Below are positions 1 through 9,577 of a DNA stretch of 64,000 bases, piece by piece. The notes beneath the pieces are model-generated. The model worked only from the letters and a program-made list of their open reading frames with translations, made no database searches and was not told the origin of the DNA. Source of the stretch: an uncultured Collinsella sp. Its GTDB lineage: Bacteria > Actinomycetota > Coriobacteriia > Coriobacteriales > Coriobacteriaceae. Made by a program: the position numbers and the translations under genes. Every line of letters starts with the position of its first letter. The first letter of the stretch is position 1. The stretch is from positions 16,896 through 80,895 of the forward strand of contig UQKL01000011.1 in the NCBI GenBank assembly GCA_900541695.1, read 5' to 3'.

Positions 1-553
1 CGAGCGTAACGTAGTCATCGAGCTCGAGGGCCGTCAGACGCAGCAGGGAGCGATCGAGCGACTGACGGGTGGTCTGGAGCGTGGCGACGAGTTGGTTGAC
101 CGAGCTCATGATGGTGGTAACGGGCTGGATCTCGTAGCTCTTGCCGTGAACGTACACGTTGACAACGGCACGACGGGCCGAGACCGAGATCACGATGGCA
201 TCCGTGAGCACCGACATGCGAGCGGCGGTGCGGTGACGCATACCCGTCTCGCTCGTGGCAAGCGAGGGATCGGGATTGAGGTGGAAGTTGGCGCGCAGGA
301 TCTGGGTGAGGTCACCGTCGATGACGATGGCACCGTCCATCTTGGAGAGCTCGAACAGACGGTTTGAGGTAAACGAAATGTTGAGCGGGAAGCCGTCGTT
401 ACCGGCGGCGAGCACGTTTTCGGTGTCGCCGACGCAGATAAGGGCGCCCAGGTGACCGGCAATGATCATGTCGAGGGCGGTGCGGATCGGCTGGCCAGGT
501 GCCGTCAGACGAATGGCCTGTTCCATACGCTTTTGCAGCTCGTTCTTATCCAA
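1..553 (-). CDS. disA: DNA integrity scanning diadenylate cyclase DisA (partial, C-terminus off window)
   Basis: This makes cyclic di-AMP from two ATP and, in the known family, scans DNA for damage. Reading the minus strand gives the N-terminal 184 residues of a DAC domain, with the catalytic DGA at residues 73-75 and the RHRTA motif at 106-110. The start is a TTG at 551-553, seven bases after GGGAG; the nearby ATG codons are out of frame. The C-terminal helix-hairpin-helix part lies beyond base 1. The gene diverges from mntP across about 220 bases. The family call is firm because both catalytic motifs are intact. Confidence 0.93.
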   Translation of the reverse strand, partial: MDKNELQKRMEQAIRLTAPGQPIRTALDMIIAGHLGALICVGDTENVLAAGNDGFPLNISFTSNRLFELSKMDGAIVIDGDLTQILRANFHLNPDPSLATSETGMRHRTAARMSVLTDAIVISVSARRAVVNVYVHGKSYEIQPVTTIMSSVNQLVATLQTTRQSLDRSLLRLTALELDDYVTL

Positions 554-662
554 GGCATCGCTCCCATCGTATACGCTCCATAAACGCTAAATAGTTTCTC
601 ACGGTTTGTCCCCGCAGCAGCCACGAAATCCGATGCTTACAGAATGAGCGAACACCGCTTAG

Positions 663-697
663 GTAGCTCATTTGGGACGGGGCTCCTTTGACTGCTC
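663..697 (+). repeat. Dispersed intergenic repeat, copy 1 (GTAGTCAATTTGGGAC family)
   Basis: The sequence resembles GTAGTCAATTTGGGAC followed by GGGGCTC and a T-rich stretch. Matching copies lie at 14145-14181 (minus) and 48638-48675 (plus), with a fragment at 28285-28298. This copy is slightly diverged (GTAGCTCATTTGGGAC). Confidence 0.6.
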
Positions 698-724
698 ATG
701 TGGTAGCATCGGGTCTCATATAAA

Positions 725-774
725 TGAGGGAGTAGTCGCGTAATCGGGCTCGCCCGCAGAGAGGGAGCCAGACT
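725..774 (+). promoter_or_regulatory. Possible structured leader of mntP (weakly yybP-ykoY-like)
   Basis: The leader contains GAGGGAGTAG at 726-735 and GAGCCAGACT at 765-774, just before the ATG. Both resemble conserved loops of the manganese-sensing yybP-ykoY riboswitch, which often precedes mntP. The stretch is only about 50 bases, shorter than a standard aptamer, and the usual internal helices are not clearly present. It also holds the ribosome binding site GAGGGAG. Confidence 0.3.
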
Positions 775-1359
775 ATGGGACTCGCAGAGCTCGTGTTGCT
801 CGCCGTTGGCCTTTCGATGGACGCCTTTGCCGTTTCCATCTGCAAGGGCCTTGGCATGAAAAAGATCAACCTTAAGGTCGCCGTGGTGCTCGGCCTGTTC
901 TTTGGCGGCTTTCAGGCCGGCATGCCCGTGATCGGATGGGCGCTCGGCAGTCAATTCATGGGCATCATCGGGCCCATCGACCATTGGATCGCCTTTATCC
1001 TTTTGGCCTTCATCGGCGGCAAGATGCTGTGGGAGGCCTTTACCGAAGACGAGGATGAGGACGAAGGCGACGGCAAGGATGCCGAGAAGATTGACCTGGT
1101 AGAATACCTGATTCTCGCCATTGCCACCTCAATTGACGCCCTGGCCGTAGGCATCTCGTTTGCGGCGCTCTCGGTCGATATCGTTCCCGCTGTATCGCTT
1201 ATCGGCGTCACAACGTTTATCTTCTCCGTCGCCGGCGTAGCGATCGGCCACACCTTTGGCGCGCGCTACGAAAAACCCGCCACCATCGTCGGCGGCGTTG
1301 TGCTCATCCTCATCGGGCTAAAGATCTTGCTTGATCATCTGGGGATCCTCGCACTGTAA
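775..1359 (+). CDS. mntP: Manganese efflux pump MntP
   Basis: This 194-residue membrane protein belongs to the MntP (YebN) family, which exports manganese(II). It has about six hydrophobic segments in two homologous halves. Each half has a conserved acidic helix: SMDAFAVS near residue 14 and SIDALAVGIS near residue 120. A highly acidic cytoplasmic loop (EDEDEDEG) separates the halves. The ATG follows GAGGGAG by seven bases. It is a single-gene unit closed by a strong hairpin. Confidence 0.93.
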   Translation: MGLAELVLLAVGLSMDAFAVSICKGLGMKKINLKVAVVLGLFFGGFQAGMPVIGWALGSQFMGIIGPIDHWIAFILLAFIGGKMLWEAFTEDEDEDEGDGKDAEKIDLVEYLILAIATSIDALAVGISFAALSVDIVPAVSLIGVTTFIFSVAGVAIGHTFGARYEKPATIVGGVVLILIGLKILLDHLGILAL

Positions 1360-1364
1360 CGAAT

Positions 1365-1400
1365 AACGGCCGCCCGGCATTACGCCAGGCGGCCGTTTTC
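1365..1400 (+). terminator. Terminator of mntP
   Basis: AACGGCCGCC at 1365-1374 pairs with GGCGGCCGTT at 1388-1397, followed by a short T run. It lies between the convergent ends of mntP and pepD. Confidence 0.8.
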
Positions 1401-1439
1401 ATAGCCAGCCGTTTTAGAGCGGCCTAACCAAGGCGACCT

Positions 1440-2897
1440 TTACGCGGCAAGGCGCTTGAGGACGTCGATGAGCAACTCGTAGAAGCGCTCGGCAGAAGCG
1501 AGCTCCATGCTCTCGTCCGGGGTGTGGACATCGGAGAGCGTCGGGCCCACGGCGATGGCGTCCAGGCCGTGCAGGGCCTCGGCGAACAGGCCGCACTCAA
1601 GGCCGGCGTGGATGGACTCGATGCGCAGCTCGGAGCCAAAGAGCTCGCGATAGCTCTCGACAAAGACGTCACGGACCGGCGAATGCTCGGCATAGCTCCA
1701 GCCGGGATACTCGAACTCAAACTTGGCGTCGAAGCCCAGGACATCGGCCAGCGTCTGCAGACGGTCCTTGAACTCGTTCTGCAGCGAGGTGATCGAAGAG
1801 CGCGGGGACAGCATGATCTTGACCTCGTCGTCAGAAGTGGCAACCACACCGATGTTGGAGGAAACCTCGACGGAGCCGTCGGTGGCGACGTTGCGGCGGA
1901 TCACACCGTTGGGGGCAAGACGCAGGGCGCGGATGAGGGCAAGCGCGGACTTCTGGTCCATGGCCTCGACCTCGGCGTTGTCGGCAATCTCAACGGTGCA
2001 GGTAAAGCCGGGGTCGAAGACCTCGAGCTCGGCAGTAACGTCGGCGATGATGCCCTTTGCGATCTGGGCCGCGGCCTCGGCGGCAGCGTGGTCGGCGTAG
2101 ACCAGAACAGCCTTGCACTCACGGTTGATGGCGTTGTCCTTAGTGCCGCCGTTAAAGCTGACGATGGCGGGCTCGCCAGCGACCATCAGGCGGTCGATGA
2201 TGCGGGCCATGATGAGGTTGCCGTTGCCGCGCTCCAGGTTGATATCGCTGCCGGAGTGACCGCCCAGCAGGCCGGAGATGTCGAGTGTGAGGGTGCTACC
2301 GGTCTTGTGCTCGCGCACGATGGGGCAGGTGTAGGTAACGACGACGCCGCCGGCGCAGCTGACGGTGGCAACGCCCTCTTCCTCGGAGTCAAGGTTGATC
2401 ATAGTACGGGCGCTAATCTGGGACTTGTCGAGCGTCTCGGCACCGACCAGGCCAGTCTCCTCGTCGGTGGTGAATACGCACTCGAGGGCCGGATGGGCAA
2501 TCGAATCGTCGTTGAGCACGGTAAGCATAAGCGCGACGGCGATACCGTTGTCGGCGCCCAGAGTGGTGCCGTTAGCGGTGAGGACGCCGTCCTTGACGAC
2601 CAGGTCGATACCGTCGGTCGTAAAGTCGTGCTCGACGGAACCCAGCTTGTCGCACACCATGTCGATGTGACCCTGCAGCATCACGGTCGGGGCATTCTCG
2701 GCGCCGGCAGATGCGGGCTTGCGAATGATGACGTTGTAGACCTCGTCCTGATACACATCGAGACCGCGCTCCTTGGCAAACGCGACCAGGAAATCGCTGA
2801 TGCCCTTCTCGTTGCCAGAACCACGGGGGATCGCGCTGACCTCCTCAAAGAAATGGAACAGCTGGGCGGGCTCGTAGCCGGTAATCTTGTAGTCCAT
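1440..2897 (-). CDS. pepD: Aminoacyl-histidine dipeptidase PepD (M20C)
   Basis: This cytosolic metallo-dipeptidase hydrolyses Xaa-His and other dipeptides. The 485-residue product has the M20 metal-site motif GHIDMVCD, then TLGADNGIA, TTDEETGLVGA and a C-terminal AGLECGLF. The length suits PepD. The start chosen is the ATG at 2895-2897 (MDYKITG), preceded by AAGGAGG; an upstream in-frame extension of 35 residues has no ribosome binding site or family support. It appears monocistronic. Confidence 0.92.
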   Translation of the reverse strand: MDYKITGYEPAQLFHFFEEVSAIPRGSGNEKGISDFLVAFAKERGLDVYQDEVYNVIIRKPASAGAENAPTVMLQGHIDMVCDKLGSVEHDFTTDGIDLVVKDGVLTANGTTLGADNGIAVALMLTVLNDDSIAHPALECVFTTDEETGLVGAETLDKSQISARTMINLDSEEEGVATVSCAGGVVVTYTCPIVREHKTGSTLTLDISGLLGGHSGSDINLERGNGNLIMARIIDRLMVAGEPAIVSFNGGTKDNAINRECKAVLVYADHAAAEAAAQIAKGIIADVTAELEVFDPGFTCTVEIADNAEVEAMDQKSALALIRALRLAPNGVIRRNVATDGSVEVSSNIGVVATSDDEVKIMLSPRSSITSLQNEFKDRLQTLADVLGFDAKFEFEYPGWSYAEHSPVRDVFVESYRELFGSELRIESIHAGLECGLFAEALHGLDAIAVGPTLSDVHTPDESMELASAERFYELLIDVLKRLAA

Positions 2898-3025
2898 GGT
2901 GCCTCCTTGGCGCAACTGGTTAGACAGTAAGACATGCGCCTTGTATATTCCCAGACTTTGCGTGCATAAACCAGTCGAAAACGCCGAGCGCCCCCGCATC
3001 ATCGGCTAACGGCGGGGAAACACCA

Positions 3026-3041
3026 CTTTATCAAGATAAAG
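3026..3041. promoter_or_regulatory. Small palindrome between pepD and the toxin gene
   Basis: CTTTATC-AA-GATAAAG is a perfect 7-bp stem. It lies just after the stop of the PIN toxin and upstream of pepD, so it could be a weak terminator or an operator. Confidence 0.35.
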
Positions 3042-3045
3042 CATG

Positions 3046-3567
3046 TTAGACGGGCCGCGCCGAAGGGACGCTGGACCCTTCAACCAACCTCAACGCCTGA
3101 TCAACGTTTATGCATACACCATTGGTAAGCTTAATGAGATTTTTGTCCTCCGTCACGACGTAATCGGCATCAATGCGATTGGCAACGCCCAGCATCAGGT
3201 CGTCCTCAAAGTCGTTGTGATGATACTTGAACACAAAGGAGTCGAAGACCTCGTCTGCACCGACCGGCGCGATGAGGGCGAGCTCGCGCATCTGCCGAAC
3301 GCATGCCCAGGCCGTTTCGTCCGCCGCCGCAATGGCGTTATCGCTCAGCGAACCATTCTTCCTTCGGCACTCCCTCTTAATCGCCGCCGAGACAAGATAC
3401 GAGACATCTTTGACCGAAAGAGACGAGGCAAACAGGGCAATCTGCTCCGAGACATCGGCAATCTCGAATAGACGGACAACATCCGCTGTCCGGTCCGACC
3501 TTCCAGAAAAGTAATCCATCCATACGTTGGTGTCGATGAGCAACTTGAGAATGCCGTCTGCACTCAT
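3046..3567 (-). CDS. PIN-domain toxin of a type II toxin-antitoxin pair
   Basis: PIN toxins are Mg-dependent RNases that cut tRNA or mRNA until neutralised by their antitoxin. The product is 173 residues. The acidic residues expected of a PIN site are present: D12 in LLIDTNVWMDYF, a central acidic patch, and the late D-x-x-x-A-x-x-x-D-A-D-x-V-V-T-x-D segment. The start is the ATG at 3565-3567, which overlaps the antitoxin stop as ATGA, so translation is probably coupled. Target RNA cannot be told from the sequence. Confidence 0.85.
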   Translation of the reverse strand: MSADGILKLLIDTNVWMDYFSGRSDRTADVVRLFEIADVSEQIALFASSLSVKDVSYLVSAAIKRECRRKNGSLSDNAIAAADETAWACVRQMRELALIAPVGADEVFDSFVFKYHHNDFEDDLMLGVANRIDADYVVTEDKNLIKLTNGVCINVDQALRLVEGSSVPSARPV

Positions 3568-3923
3568 AGCTCCACCCACTCGGGATAGCGCTCCGCCATT
3601 GCTTCCTCATAGAGGTCATCGTAGTCACCCAAGAGGTCGGGAACAGGGATGCCATATTTGAGGCACGCATCGCGCACGATGTGGCTGCCTTGCGTAACCC
3701 TTGATTCCACCGACGCAGTCGCTGGCACGTTAGAGCTCGGTACCGCAATCCCCGATCTCGAGGGCATGCATCCGTTGACGACCAGATATTCCCAAAGTGT
3801 CCGCACCGCTTGAGACGGCGTCATGCCGATATGCGCCAGCACGGCGTCCCCAGCCTCTTTGAGTTGGCGATCCATGCGTACATTCATCTGGACCGGCCGT
3901 GAGTCGAGTACCGATATAGGCAT
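3564..3923 (-). CDS. RelB/DinJ-like antitoxin
   Basis: This 119-residue protein has an N-terminal ribbon-helix-helix segment of RelB/DinJ type (VQMNVRMDRQLKEAGDAVLA, then GMTPSQAVR), expected to bind DNA as a dimer. Its acidic C-terminal part would wrap the toxin. It ends in the ATGA that starts the PIN gene. RelB-type antitoxins usually pair with RelE toxins, so the pairing with a PIN toxin is slightly unusual. Autoregulation is likely through the palindromes just upstream. Confidence 0.82.
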   Translation of the reverse strand: MPISVLDSRPVQMNVRMDRQLKEAGDAVLAHIGMTPSQAVRTLWEYLVVNGCMPSRSGIAVPSSNVPATASVESRVTQGSHIVRDACLKYGIPVPDLLGDYDDLYEEAMAERYPEWVEL

Positions 3924-3936
3924 GCTAGCTCCTTCT

Positions 3937-3965
3937 GCTATACATATTTGTATTTCGAGTATAGC
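3937..3965 (-). promoter_or_regulatory. Promoter/operator of the toxin-antitoxin operon
   Basis: GCTATAC at 3937-3943 and GTATAGC at 3959-3965 form an inverted repeat enclosing a second one, TACA-TATT-TGTA (3941-3952). A TATACT-like -10 element is part of it. Such nested palindromes typically bind ribbon-helix-helix antitoxins. Confidence 0.55.
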
Positions 3966-3981
3966 ACCATTTACTCATAAA

Positions 3982-4009
3982 AAGGGGCGCCCCGACAGGA
4001 GTGCCCCTT
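3982..4009 (-). terminator. Terminator of clpC
   Basis: AAGGGGCGC and GTGCCCCTT form the stem, followed on the minus strand by a T run. It lies 20 bases after the clpC stop. Confidence 0.8.
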
Positions 4010-4028
4010 CGCAAAGCTATGTTAATCC

Positions 4029-6671
4029 CTACAGCGCGCCGGAACCGGCTTGCATCATGCCACCGGGACCCGAGCTCACGCCACTGCTCACAGGCGCGGC
4101 GTTGCCGGTGTGCGGCGCCGCCGGAGCGGTATCGCCACCGAGCGTGCCCGCCGGACGCGGTGCCGGGATCTCGCCCGTACCATGGCTAAAGACAAACTTG
4201 CCGTCGGCCACATCGCACAGGACGGTATCGCCCTCGCCCCACTCGCCGGCCAGCAGCTCCTCGGACAGCGGATCCTCGATGAGCTTTTGGATGGCACGAC
4301 GCAGCGGACGCGCACCGTTGGTGAGGTCGGTGCCCTCGGCCACGATCTTGTCGTAGGCCGCATCGGTGAGCTTGATGTTCATGCCGTTGGCAATCAGGCG
4401 CTGACGCAGGTCGTCCACCAGCAGGTGCGCGATCTTGGTCAGGTTCTCGCCCGAAAGCTTCTGGAACACCACGATGTCGTCGATACGGTTGAGCAGCTCG
4501 GGGCGGAACAGGCGCTTGAGCTCGCCCATTGCACGGCCCTTAATCTCGCTCGAGGTAAGGCCCTGCTCGCCGGTGGTGCCGAAGCCAACGCTCGCATCCT
4601 GCGCAATCTCGCGGGCGCCCACGTTGGACGTCATGATGATCACGGTATTACGGAAGTCGACCGTTTTGCCCTGGCTATCGGTCAGGCGGCCCTCCTCCAG
4701 CACCTGCAGCAGAATGTTGAAGATATCGGGGTGCGCCTTCTCGATCTCGTCGAACAGCACGACCGAGTACGGGTGACGACGAACGGCCTTGGTGAGCTGA
4801 CCGCCCTCGTCATGGCCAACGTAGCCCGGGGGGCTTCCGATAAGCTTGGAGACCTCGAACTCGCTGCCGAACTCCGACATGTCGAAGCTGATGAGCGCGT
4901 CCTTGCTGCCAAAGAGATACTCGGCGAGCGTCTTGGCGAGCTCGGTCTTGCCCGTGCCGGTGGGGCCCAGGAAGATAAAGCTGCCGCCGGGGCGACGCGG
5001 ATCCTTGAGCGGCGAGCGACTGCGGCGCACGGCCTTGGCAACGGCCTCGACGGCCTCGTCCTGGCCGATAATGCGGGTCTTGAGCACGCTTTCGGCCTGT
5101 AGCAGGCGACGGCTCTCGCTCTCGGTAAGCGAGGACACCGGCACGCCCGAGGTCACGGACACGATATCGGCGATCTGGCTCACGTCAATAGTGAGCGGGC
5201 TCGCGTCGAGCTCGGCCGTCCAGGCAGCCTTTGCCTCGGCAAGCTCAATCTCGGCAGCCTTTTGCTGCTCAGTGATCTCGGCGGCCTTGTTCATGTCGTC
5301 GCTCTCGGTGGCCTCCTGTGCGGCAGCCTTGAGCTCCTCGACGCGATGCTCGGCCTCGCGCACCGGCTCGGGCGCGCGATTGGCGGCAATGCGGGCGCGG
5401 GCACCGGCCTCGTCGATGAGGTCGATGGCCTTATCGGGCAGGAAGCGGTCCTGAATGTAGCGGTTGGAGAGGTTCGCGGCGGCCTCGATAGCACCCTGTG
5501 TGTAACGCACATGGTGGTGCTCCTCGTAGCGCGGCTTGAGCGCGGTCAGGATCTTGACCGTGTCCTCGACGCTCGGCTCCTCGACATCGATGGTCTGGAA
5601 GCGACGCTCAAAGGCCGGATCCTTGGTGAGGTACTTGCGGAACTCCTCGGCCGTGGTGGCACCGATGATCTGGAAGGCGCCGCGCGCGAGCACGGGCTTG
5701 AGCATGGAGCTTGCATCGATGGAACCCTCAGCAGAACCGGCACCGATGATGGTGTGCATCTCGTCGATAAACAGGATGACGTCGTCGGCCTCGGTTGCCT
5801 CCTGTATCACGTTCTTGAGGCGCTCCTCAAACTCGCCGCGATACTTGGCGCCCGCGACAAGACCCGGCAGGTCGAGCGTCCAGATGTTCTGGTTCATAAG
5901 GTTCTCGGGCACGTTGCCGGCAGCAATCTGCTGCGCCAGGCCCTCGACGATGGCCGTCTTGCCCACACCGGGGTCACCCAAGATAAGCGGGTTGTTCTTG
6001 GTGCGGCGCGAAAGGATCTCCATCATGCGCTGGACTTCCTTTTCGCGACCGATCACGGGGTCGAGCTCGCCGTCGCGTGCTTTCTGCGTAAGGTTGGTGG
6101 CGAACTGCTTGAGTGTATCGGTGCCGCCCCCCTTTTGCTGCGAGGCGTCCGAACCGCTAAAGAACGGCAGGCCCGCACCGGGGCGCCCGGCACCGGCGCC
6201 GGCGAGCGGACGCTTCTTGTCCTGATCCTTGGCGGTAAGCTTTTCGATGGCCTTTTTGATAGAAGCAGACGACACACCCAGGCGCATGAGAATATCCATG
6301 GCCATGCCGTTGCCCTCTTCGACGATACCGATGAGCAGGTGCTCGGTCGACACGTAGGTCTGGTTATTCTCACGCGCCACGCGGAATGAACGCTCCATCA
6401 CGCTGATGACAAGCGACGTAAAGGCGAGCTTAGCCGCCTCGGTCTCCTCACTGGGCTCGGGAACGGTAGTCTGGACCTCTTTGAGTGTATCCATGATGTC
6501 ATCGTAGGAGATATCAAGCGAGCGCAGCGCCTCGGCGGCAATGCCCTCGTCCTCCTTGGCGAGCGCGAGCAGCAGATGCTCGGTACCCACCTTATTTGAA
6601 TGAAGATCGAGCGCCTCTTGCTTGGCCATGGACATGACCTTGCGCGCGCGATCGGTAAAACGGTCTAACAT
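4029..6671 (-). CDS. clpC: ATP-dependent Clp protease ATPase subunit ClpC
   Basis: ClpC is the AAA+ unfoldase that feeds proteins to ClpP. The 880 residues show the Clp N-terminal repeat domain (about 1-145) and a first ATPase with Walker A GDPGVGKT at 232-239 and Walker B FIDEMH near 301. A charged middle region follows (about 435-485), then a second ATPase with GPTGTGKT at 569-576. The C-terminus ends in a flexible Ala/Gly/Pro tail of about 45 residues. No ctsR, mcsA or mcsB lies beside it, unlike the Bacillus operon. The ATG is preceded by AGAGGAAC. Confidence 0.95.
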   Translation of the reverse strand: MLDRFTDRARKVMSMAKQEALDLHSNKVGTEHLLLALAKEDEGIAAEALRSLDISYDDIMDTLKEVQTTVPEPSEETEAAKLAFTSLVISVMERSFRVARENNQTYVSTEHLLIGIVEEGNGMAMDILMRLGVSSASIKKAIEKLTAKDQDKKRPLAGAGAGRPGAGLPFFSGSDASQQKGGGTDTLKQFATNLTQKARDGELDPVIGREKEVQRMMEILSRRTKNNPLILGDPGVGKTAIVEGLAQQIAAGNVPENLMNQNIWTLDLPGLVAGAKYRGEFEERLKNVIQEATEADDVILFIDEMHTIIGAGSAEGSIDASSMLKPVLARGAFQIIGATTAEEFRKYLTKDPAFERRFQTIDVEEPSVEDTVKILTALKPRYEEHHHVRYTQGAIEAAANLSNRYIQDRFLPDKAIDLIDEAGARARIAANRAPEPVREAEHRVEELKAAAQEATESDDMNKAAEITEQQKAAEIELAEAKAAWTAELDASPLTIDVSQIADIVSVTSGVPVSSLTESESRRLLQAESVLKTRIIGQDEAVEAVAKAVRRSRSPLKDPRRPGGSFIFLGPTGTGKTELAKTLAEYLFGSKDALISFDMSEFGSEFEVSKLIGSPPGYVGHDEGGQLTKAVRRHPYSVVLFDEIEKAHPDIFNILLQVLEEGRLTDSQGKTVDFRNTVIIMTSNVGAREIAQDASVGFGTTGEQGLTSSEIKGRAMGELKRLFRPELLNRIDDIVVFQKLSGENLTKIAHLLVDDLRQRLIANGMNIKLTDAAYDKIVAEGTDLTNGARPLRRAIQKLIEDPLSEELLAGEWGEGDTVLCDVADGKFVFSHGTGEIPAPRPAGTLGGDTAPAAPHTGNAAPVSSGVSSGPGGMMQAGSGAL

Positions 6672-6707
6672 GCTAGTTCCTCTTAGACGAGCTAGTTTTT
6701 CAAACGC

Positions 6708-6732
6708 AAAGCGCCACTCGTGGCGGCGCTTT
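6708..6732. promoter_or_regulatory. Hairpin upstream of clpC
   Basis: AAAGCGCC at 6708-6715 pairs with GGCGCTTT at 6725-6732. On the minus strand it lies in the probable clpC leader or marks the end of the upstream transcript; it lacks a proper T run, so its role is open. Confidence 0.4.
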
Positions 6733-6856
6733 GGTCTCTTTACCCATATGGAGTATATGTTAACCGTTGGAGCCTTTTCCGCATGCAGCTATACGACAAC
6801 GTCTACAAAAAAGGAATCGCCGGGTGCGGCAGACGCTCTAGGTTAGAGGCTGTTGC

Positions 6857-7459
6857 CTAGCAGGCAGGCTCGGCGTCCATGCTCTCGGCAACGTCATTGA
6901 AGGCATCGGCAGCGGGAGCACCCGGCATGCGCACGAGCTCCATGTGTGGCTCGGCAAAGACCGTGCCCATGGGGAAGGCGCGACGGAAGACAAAGCGAGC
7001 AACCGGACCAGCCACCAGCAGGTTCCAGGGCAGGGCCATGATAAAGTTGCGCGGAATGTTGACGAGCCACATCATCGGCAGGGCCTGCAAATTGGCAAGC
7101 GGGCCGCCGGGCAAATGGAACAGGCCTTCGCACGCGCCGTAGAGCGACATGATGATGACCATGGGAACGACCATGCAGGAGCTGACGGCGAGCGTCATGG
7201 CAAGCGGCGAGCTCTTACCCGGCGTGACCAGGAATTTAAAGGCGAAACCCTTGGCAAGGGGGCTGGCAACAAACCAGTCGCAGCACATGGCAAAAACGTA
7301 GGCAACGGGGAAGCCGAGCCACGCGGCGGCAACAACCTCGCCGTTGATGGCCCCATGCTGCAGGGCAACGTTGTAGATGCTCATCCAGAGCACCATGCAA
7401 AAGCACATGATAAAGGTGAACAGCAGGCTCTCTCGTTTGTTGATAGGCATAAAGGGCAT
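6857..7459 (-). CDS. DUF2798-type integral membrane protein
   Basis: The 200-residue product has two copies of a two-helix unit: the first begins LLFTFIMCFCMVLWMSIYN, the second TLAVSSCMVVPMVIIMSLY. Both end in short motifs typical of DUF2798 proteins (WLGFPVAYVFA and LVNIPRNFIMA). Function is unknown. The ATG at 7457-7459 follows AAAGGACC; an upstream extension lacks a ribosome binding site. It stands alone between clpC and the exporter gene. Confidence 0.7.
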   Translation of the reverse strand: MPFMPINKRESLLFTFIMCFCMVLWMSIYNVALQHGAINGEVVAAAWLGFPVAYVFAMCCDWFVASPLAKGFAFKFLVTPGKSSPLAMTLAVSSCMVVPMVIIMSLYGACEGLFHLPGGPLANLQALPMMWLVNIPRNFIMALPWNLLVAGPVARFVFRRAFPMGTVFAEPHMELVRMPGAPAADAFNDVAESMDAEPAC

Positions 7460-7659
7460 GGTCCTTTCTGTGTTACGCCGCGGCACCACGCAACAAAAAT
7501 GAGCGGGCAAGATGGAGCTGTTGGGACTTCATCTCGCCCGCCCGTGATACGTGCGTCTGCGACTACTTATGTGGTGGAACTACCCTAACACGAATGGCGC
7601 GCGCTTCGTAAGCGTTGAGTTTATGGAGATGCAGGGCACCAATAATCCCCGACACCATA

Positions 7660-7726
7660 AGTTGCGGTGGAATACGGACTGTTTTGACCCTTTAAGCAGC
7701 AATTCAGTCCCTATTTCACCGCAACT
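7660..7726. repeat. Hairpin repeat, GTTGCGGTGG family, copy 1
   Basis: GTTGCGGTGGAATACGGACTG (7661-7681) is complementary at 19 of 21 positions to 7705-7725. A second copy with the same arms lies at 34981-35047. It is followed at once by another hairpin (7730-7762) that abuts the exporter stop codon. The rest of 7460-7660 shows no gene. Confidence 0.8.
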
Positions 7727-7729
7727 CAT

Positions 7730-7762
7730 TTGGTGCAAAGTGACCTGCCCCCCTTGCACCAA
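7730..7762 (-). repeat. Stop-codon hairpin repeat, TTGGTGCAA family, copy 1
   Basis: TTGGTGCAA at 7730-7738 pairs with TTGCACCAA at 7754-7762. The loop read on the minus strand is GGGGGGCAGGTCACT. It directly follows the TAA of the exporter gene (7763-7765). A related copy is at 45021-45051. Confidence 0.75.
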
Positions 7763-9331
7763 TTAGCTGGTGTGGCGCCAGCGAGGATCGGTGAGTGTAC
7801 GTGCCACACCCAGCCCAACGGGCAAAAACGCCACGATGAGCACTGCACGCACAAACCAGCCGAGCATATTGACCGTATCGAAGGTGCACATGTAATACAT
7901 TGAGCGATACAGATACAAACCCGGCACCATAATGACAATCGATGGCACCGTGAGGGCGATGCGTGGGTAGGTGAGCTTGATTTCGGCTAAGCTCGCGAGC
8001 AGCCCCGATACGAGTGCCCCGATAAATGCAGCCGCCTCGGGAGGCATACCTACGCTCAGGCCAAGGAAAGGAAACAGCGTCGGCGCATCAACGAGCGTAA
8101 GGCGCAAGGTATTAGACACGGCGCCGATGAGCCCTGCCGCCGCTGCCATCTTTACCGGACTGTTGAACATAACCGAGAAGCCAAATACGCCGATAAAGCT
8201 CATCAGTATACGCAAGAGCGTAAGAGCCAACGGTGAGAGACCGAGCGGGGCGAAGTCATCCGGCGCCAGCCCCACACATTCGGCAACCATCCAGCCTACG
8301 AGGGTCGCCATCACAATAATCGACACAGCATACGAAAGACGCTCAATGCCGCTTCGCATATCGAGCTTAGCGATGTCGAGGCCTGCCGTAATGAGGGGAA
8401 AGCCGGGAATCACAAAGAGCATGGCGCCAATATAGCCTTCTTGGTGCGACATTGCCCCTGGAATGACCTGGCCAAGGCCGAGCAATGCCAGCAGATACGA
8501 AACGCAAGCGAGCGCAACACCAGTCGTCAGCGCGCTAAACTGGCCAAGGCCCTGCTTGAGAATATGGGAGCGAGCAAAGTTGCCGACACCAGCGCCTACG
8601 AATGCGCAGGCCATCTCGATAGGGCCGCCGCCGAGCAAAAAGACGAAGGCGCCGCAAGCACAGGCTGCCGCAAGGCCCTGTTGCCAGGGAGCGTAATCGG
8701 GCTTTGAGCTCTCAACGGTCTTGAGCATCTCGTGGTACTCGTGCACGGTAAACCGGCGCCCGTAAATCTCGATTTCCTTTAGGAAGCTCTCCATCATCCA
8801 AATGCGATGAGTATTGACCCCCGTTGTGGGTAGGCTGACGACCTCGTTAAAGCAGTGGCCATCTTCGATGCAGGTGCACTCAAACGACAGAAGACTCAGG
8901 TCGACGTGAATCGTGACGCCGAGTACGGCAGCAACACGATTCATGGTATCGCGCACGCGCCAGGCACCTGTTCCGCTTGCCAGCATGAGCATGCCGGTGC
9001 GGCAGATAATGGATGACTTATCGGTGAGCGGCGCATCGACGGCAAGTTCATCGCCTGCCGTCACGATCTGGTGCCAGTCAGTTTTCATATGGAGTGCGCC
9101 GGCACGAGCGCCGTGATGCATAGGGACTCTCGAAAGCAGCGAGTCCAGGCGCGAAGACTGTGGGGGCTCTGCTGATTCGACCTCGTCCTCGTCGGGCTCT
9201 TCACCAACAAGGTCGAAGGCATCGAGCGACGCCGGCTCGCGACGATCGATCAGCTCCTCGTCCTCATCATCAAAGTAGTTGAACTGATCGAGCATGTCCT
9301 CTTCGATTGCACGCTCGCTCGCGTCGTCCAT
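7763..9331 (-). CDS. ThrE-type threonine/serine exporter family protein
   Basis: The 522-residue protein combines an N-terminal acidic tail (about 1-75), a ThrE domain (DUF1212; conserved start TGMLMLASGTGAWRVRDTMNR) and a ThrE_2 (DUF3815) half with a second set of helices. About ten hydrophobic segments are visible. Family members export threonine and serine; the real substrate here is not known. The two halves are often separate genes elsewhere, so this is the fused form. The ATG at 9329-9331 follows GGAAGGGGG. Confidence 0.8.
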   Translation of the reverse strand: MDDASERAIEEDMLDQFNYFDDEDEELIDRREPASLDAFDLVGEEPDEDEVESAEPPQSSRLDSLLSRVPMHHGARAGALHMKTDWHQIVTAGDELAVDAPLTDKSSIICRTGMLMLASGTGAWRVRDTMNRVAAVLGVTIHVDLSLLSFECTCIEDGHCFNEVVSLPTTGVNTHRIWMMESFLKEIEIYGRRFTVHEYHEMLKTVESSKPDYAPWQQGLAAACACGAFVFLLGGGPIEMACAFVGAGVGNFARSHILKQGLGQFSALTTGVALACVSYLLALLGLGQVIPGAMSHQEGYIGAMLFVIPGFPLITAGLDIAKLDMRSGIERLSYAVSIIVMATLVGWMVAECVGLAPDDFAPLGLSPLALTLLRILMSFIGVFGFSVMFNSPVKMAAAAGLIGAVSNTLRLTLVDAPTLFPFLGLSVGMPPEAAAFIGALVSGLLASLAEIKLTYPRIALTVPSIVIMVPGLYLYRSMYYMCTFDTVNMLGWFVRAVLIVAFLPVGLGVARTLTDPRWRHTS

Positions 9332-9577
9332 ATAGACGCCCCCTTCCTGCCGACTAACTCCCATCCTAGGCAGCGACGGCTAAAGGAAACATAAAAGAGA
9401 CGACTGTCATGCGAGCCATGTGTGCAATAGCCGTTGGGTAGTCGTTTGAGAACGCCCCCAATGACTATTGACGGCCAAGGCAACGCCGATGCCCTGGCAA
9501 CAACAGCGAAAGCCCGCCAGAGCGAGCAAGGTCCTTTTGGGGCGAGATGACACCATAGGTTGAGCAAAAGTCAGCGA

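Noticed and set aside
1524..2930. Open frame of 468 codons antisense to pepD
   Set aside because: Shadow of the G+C-rich third positions of pepD; no domain or ribosome binding site.
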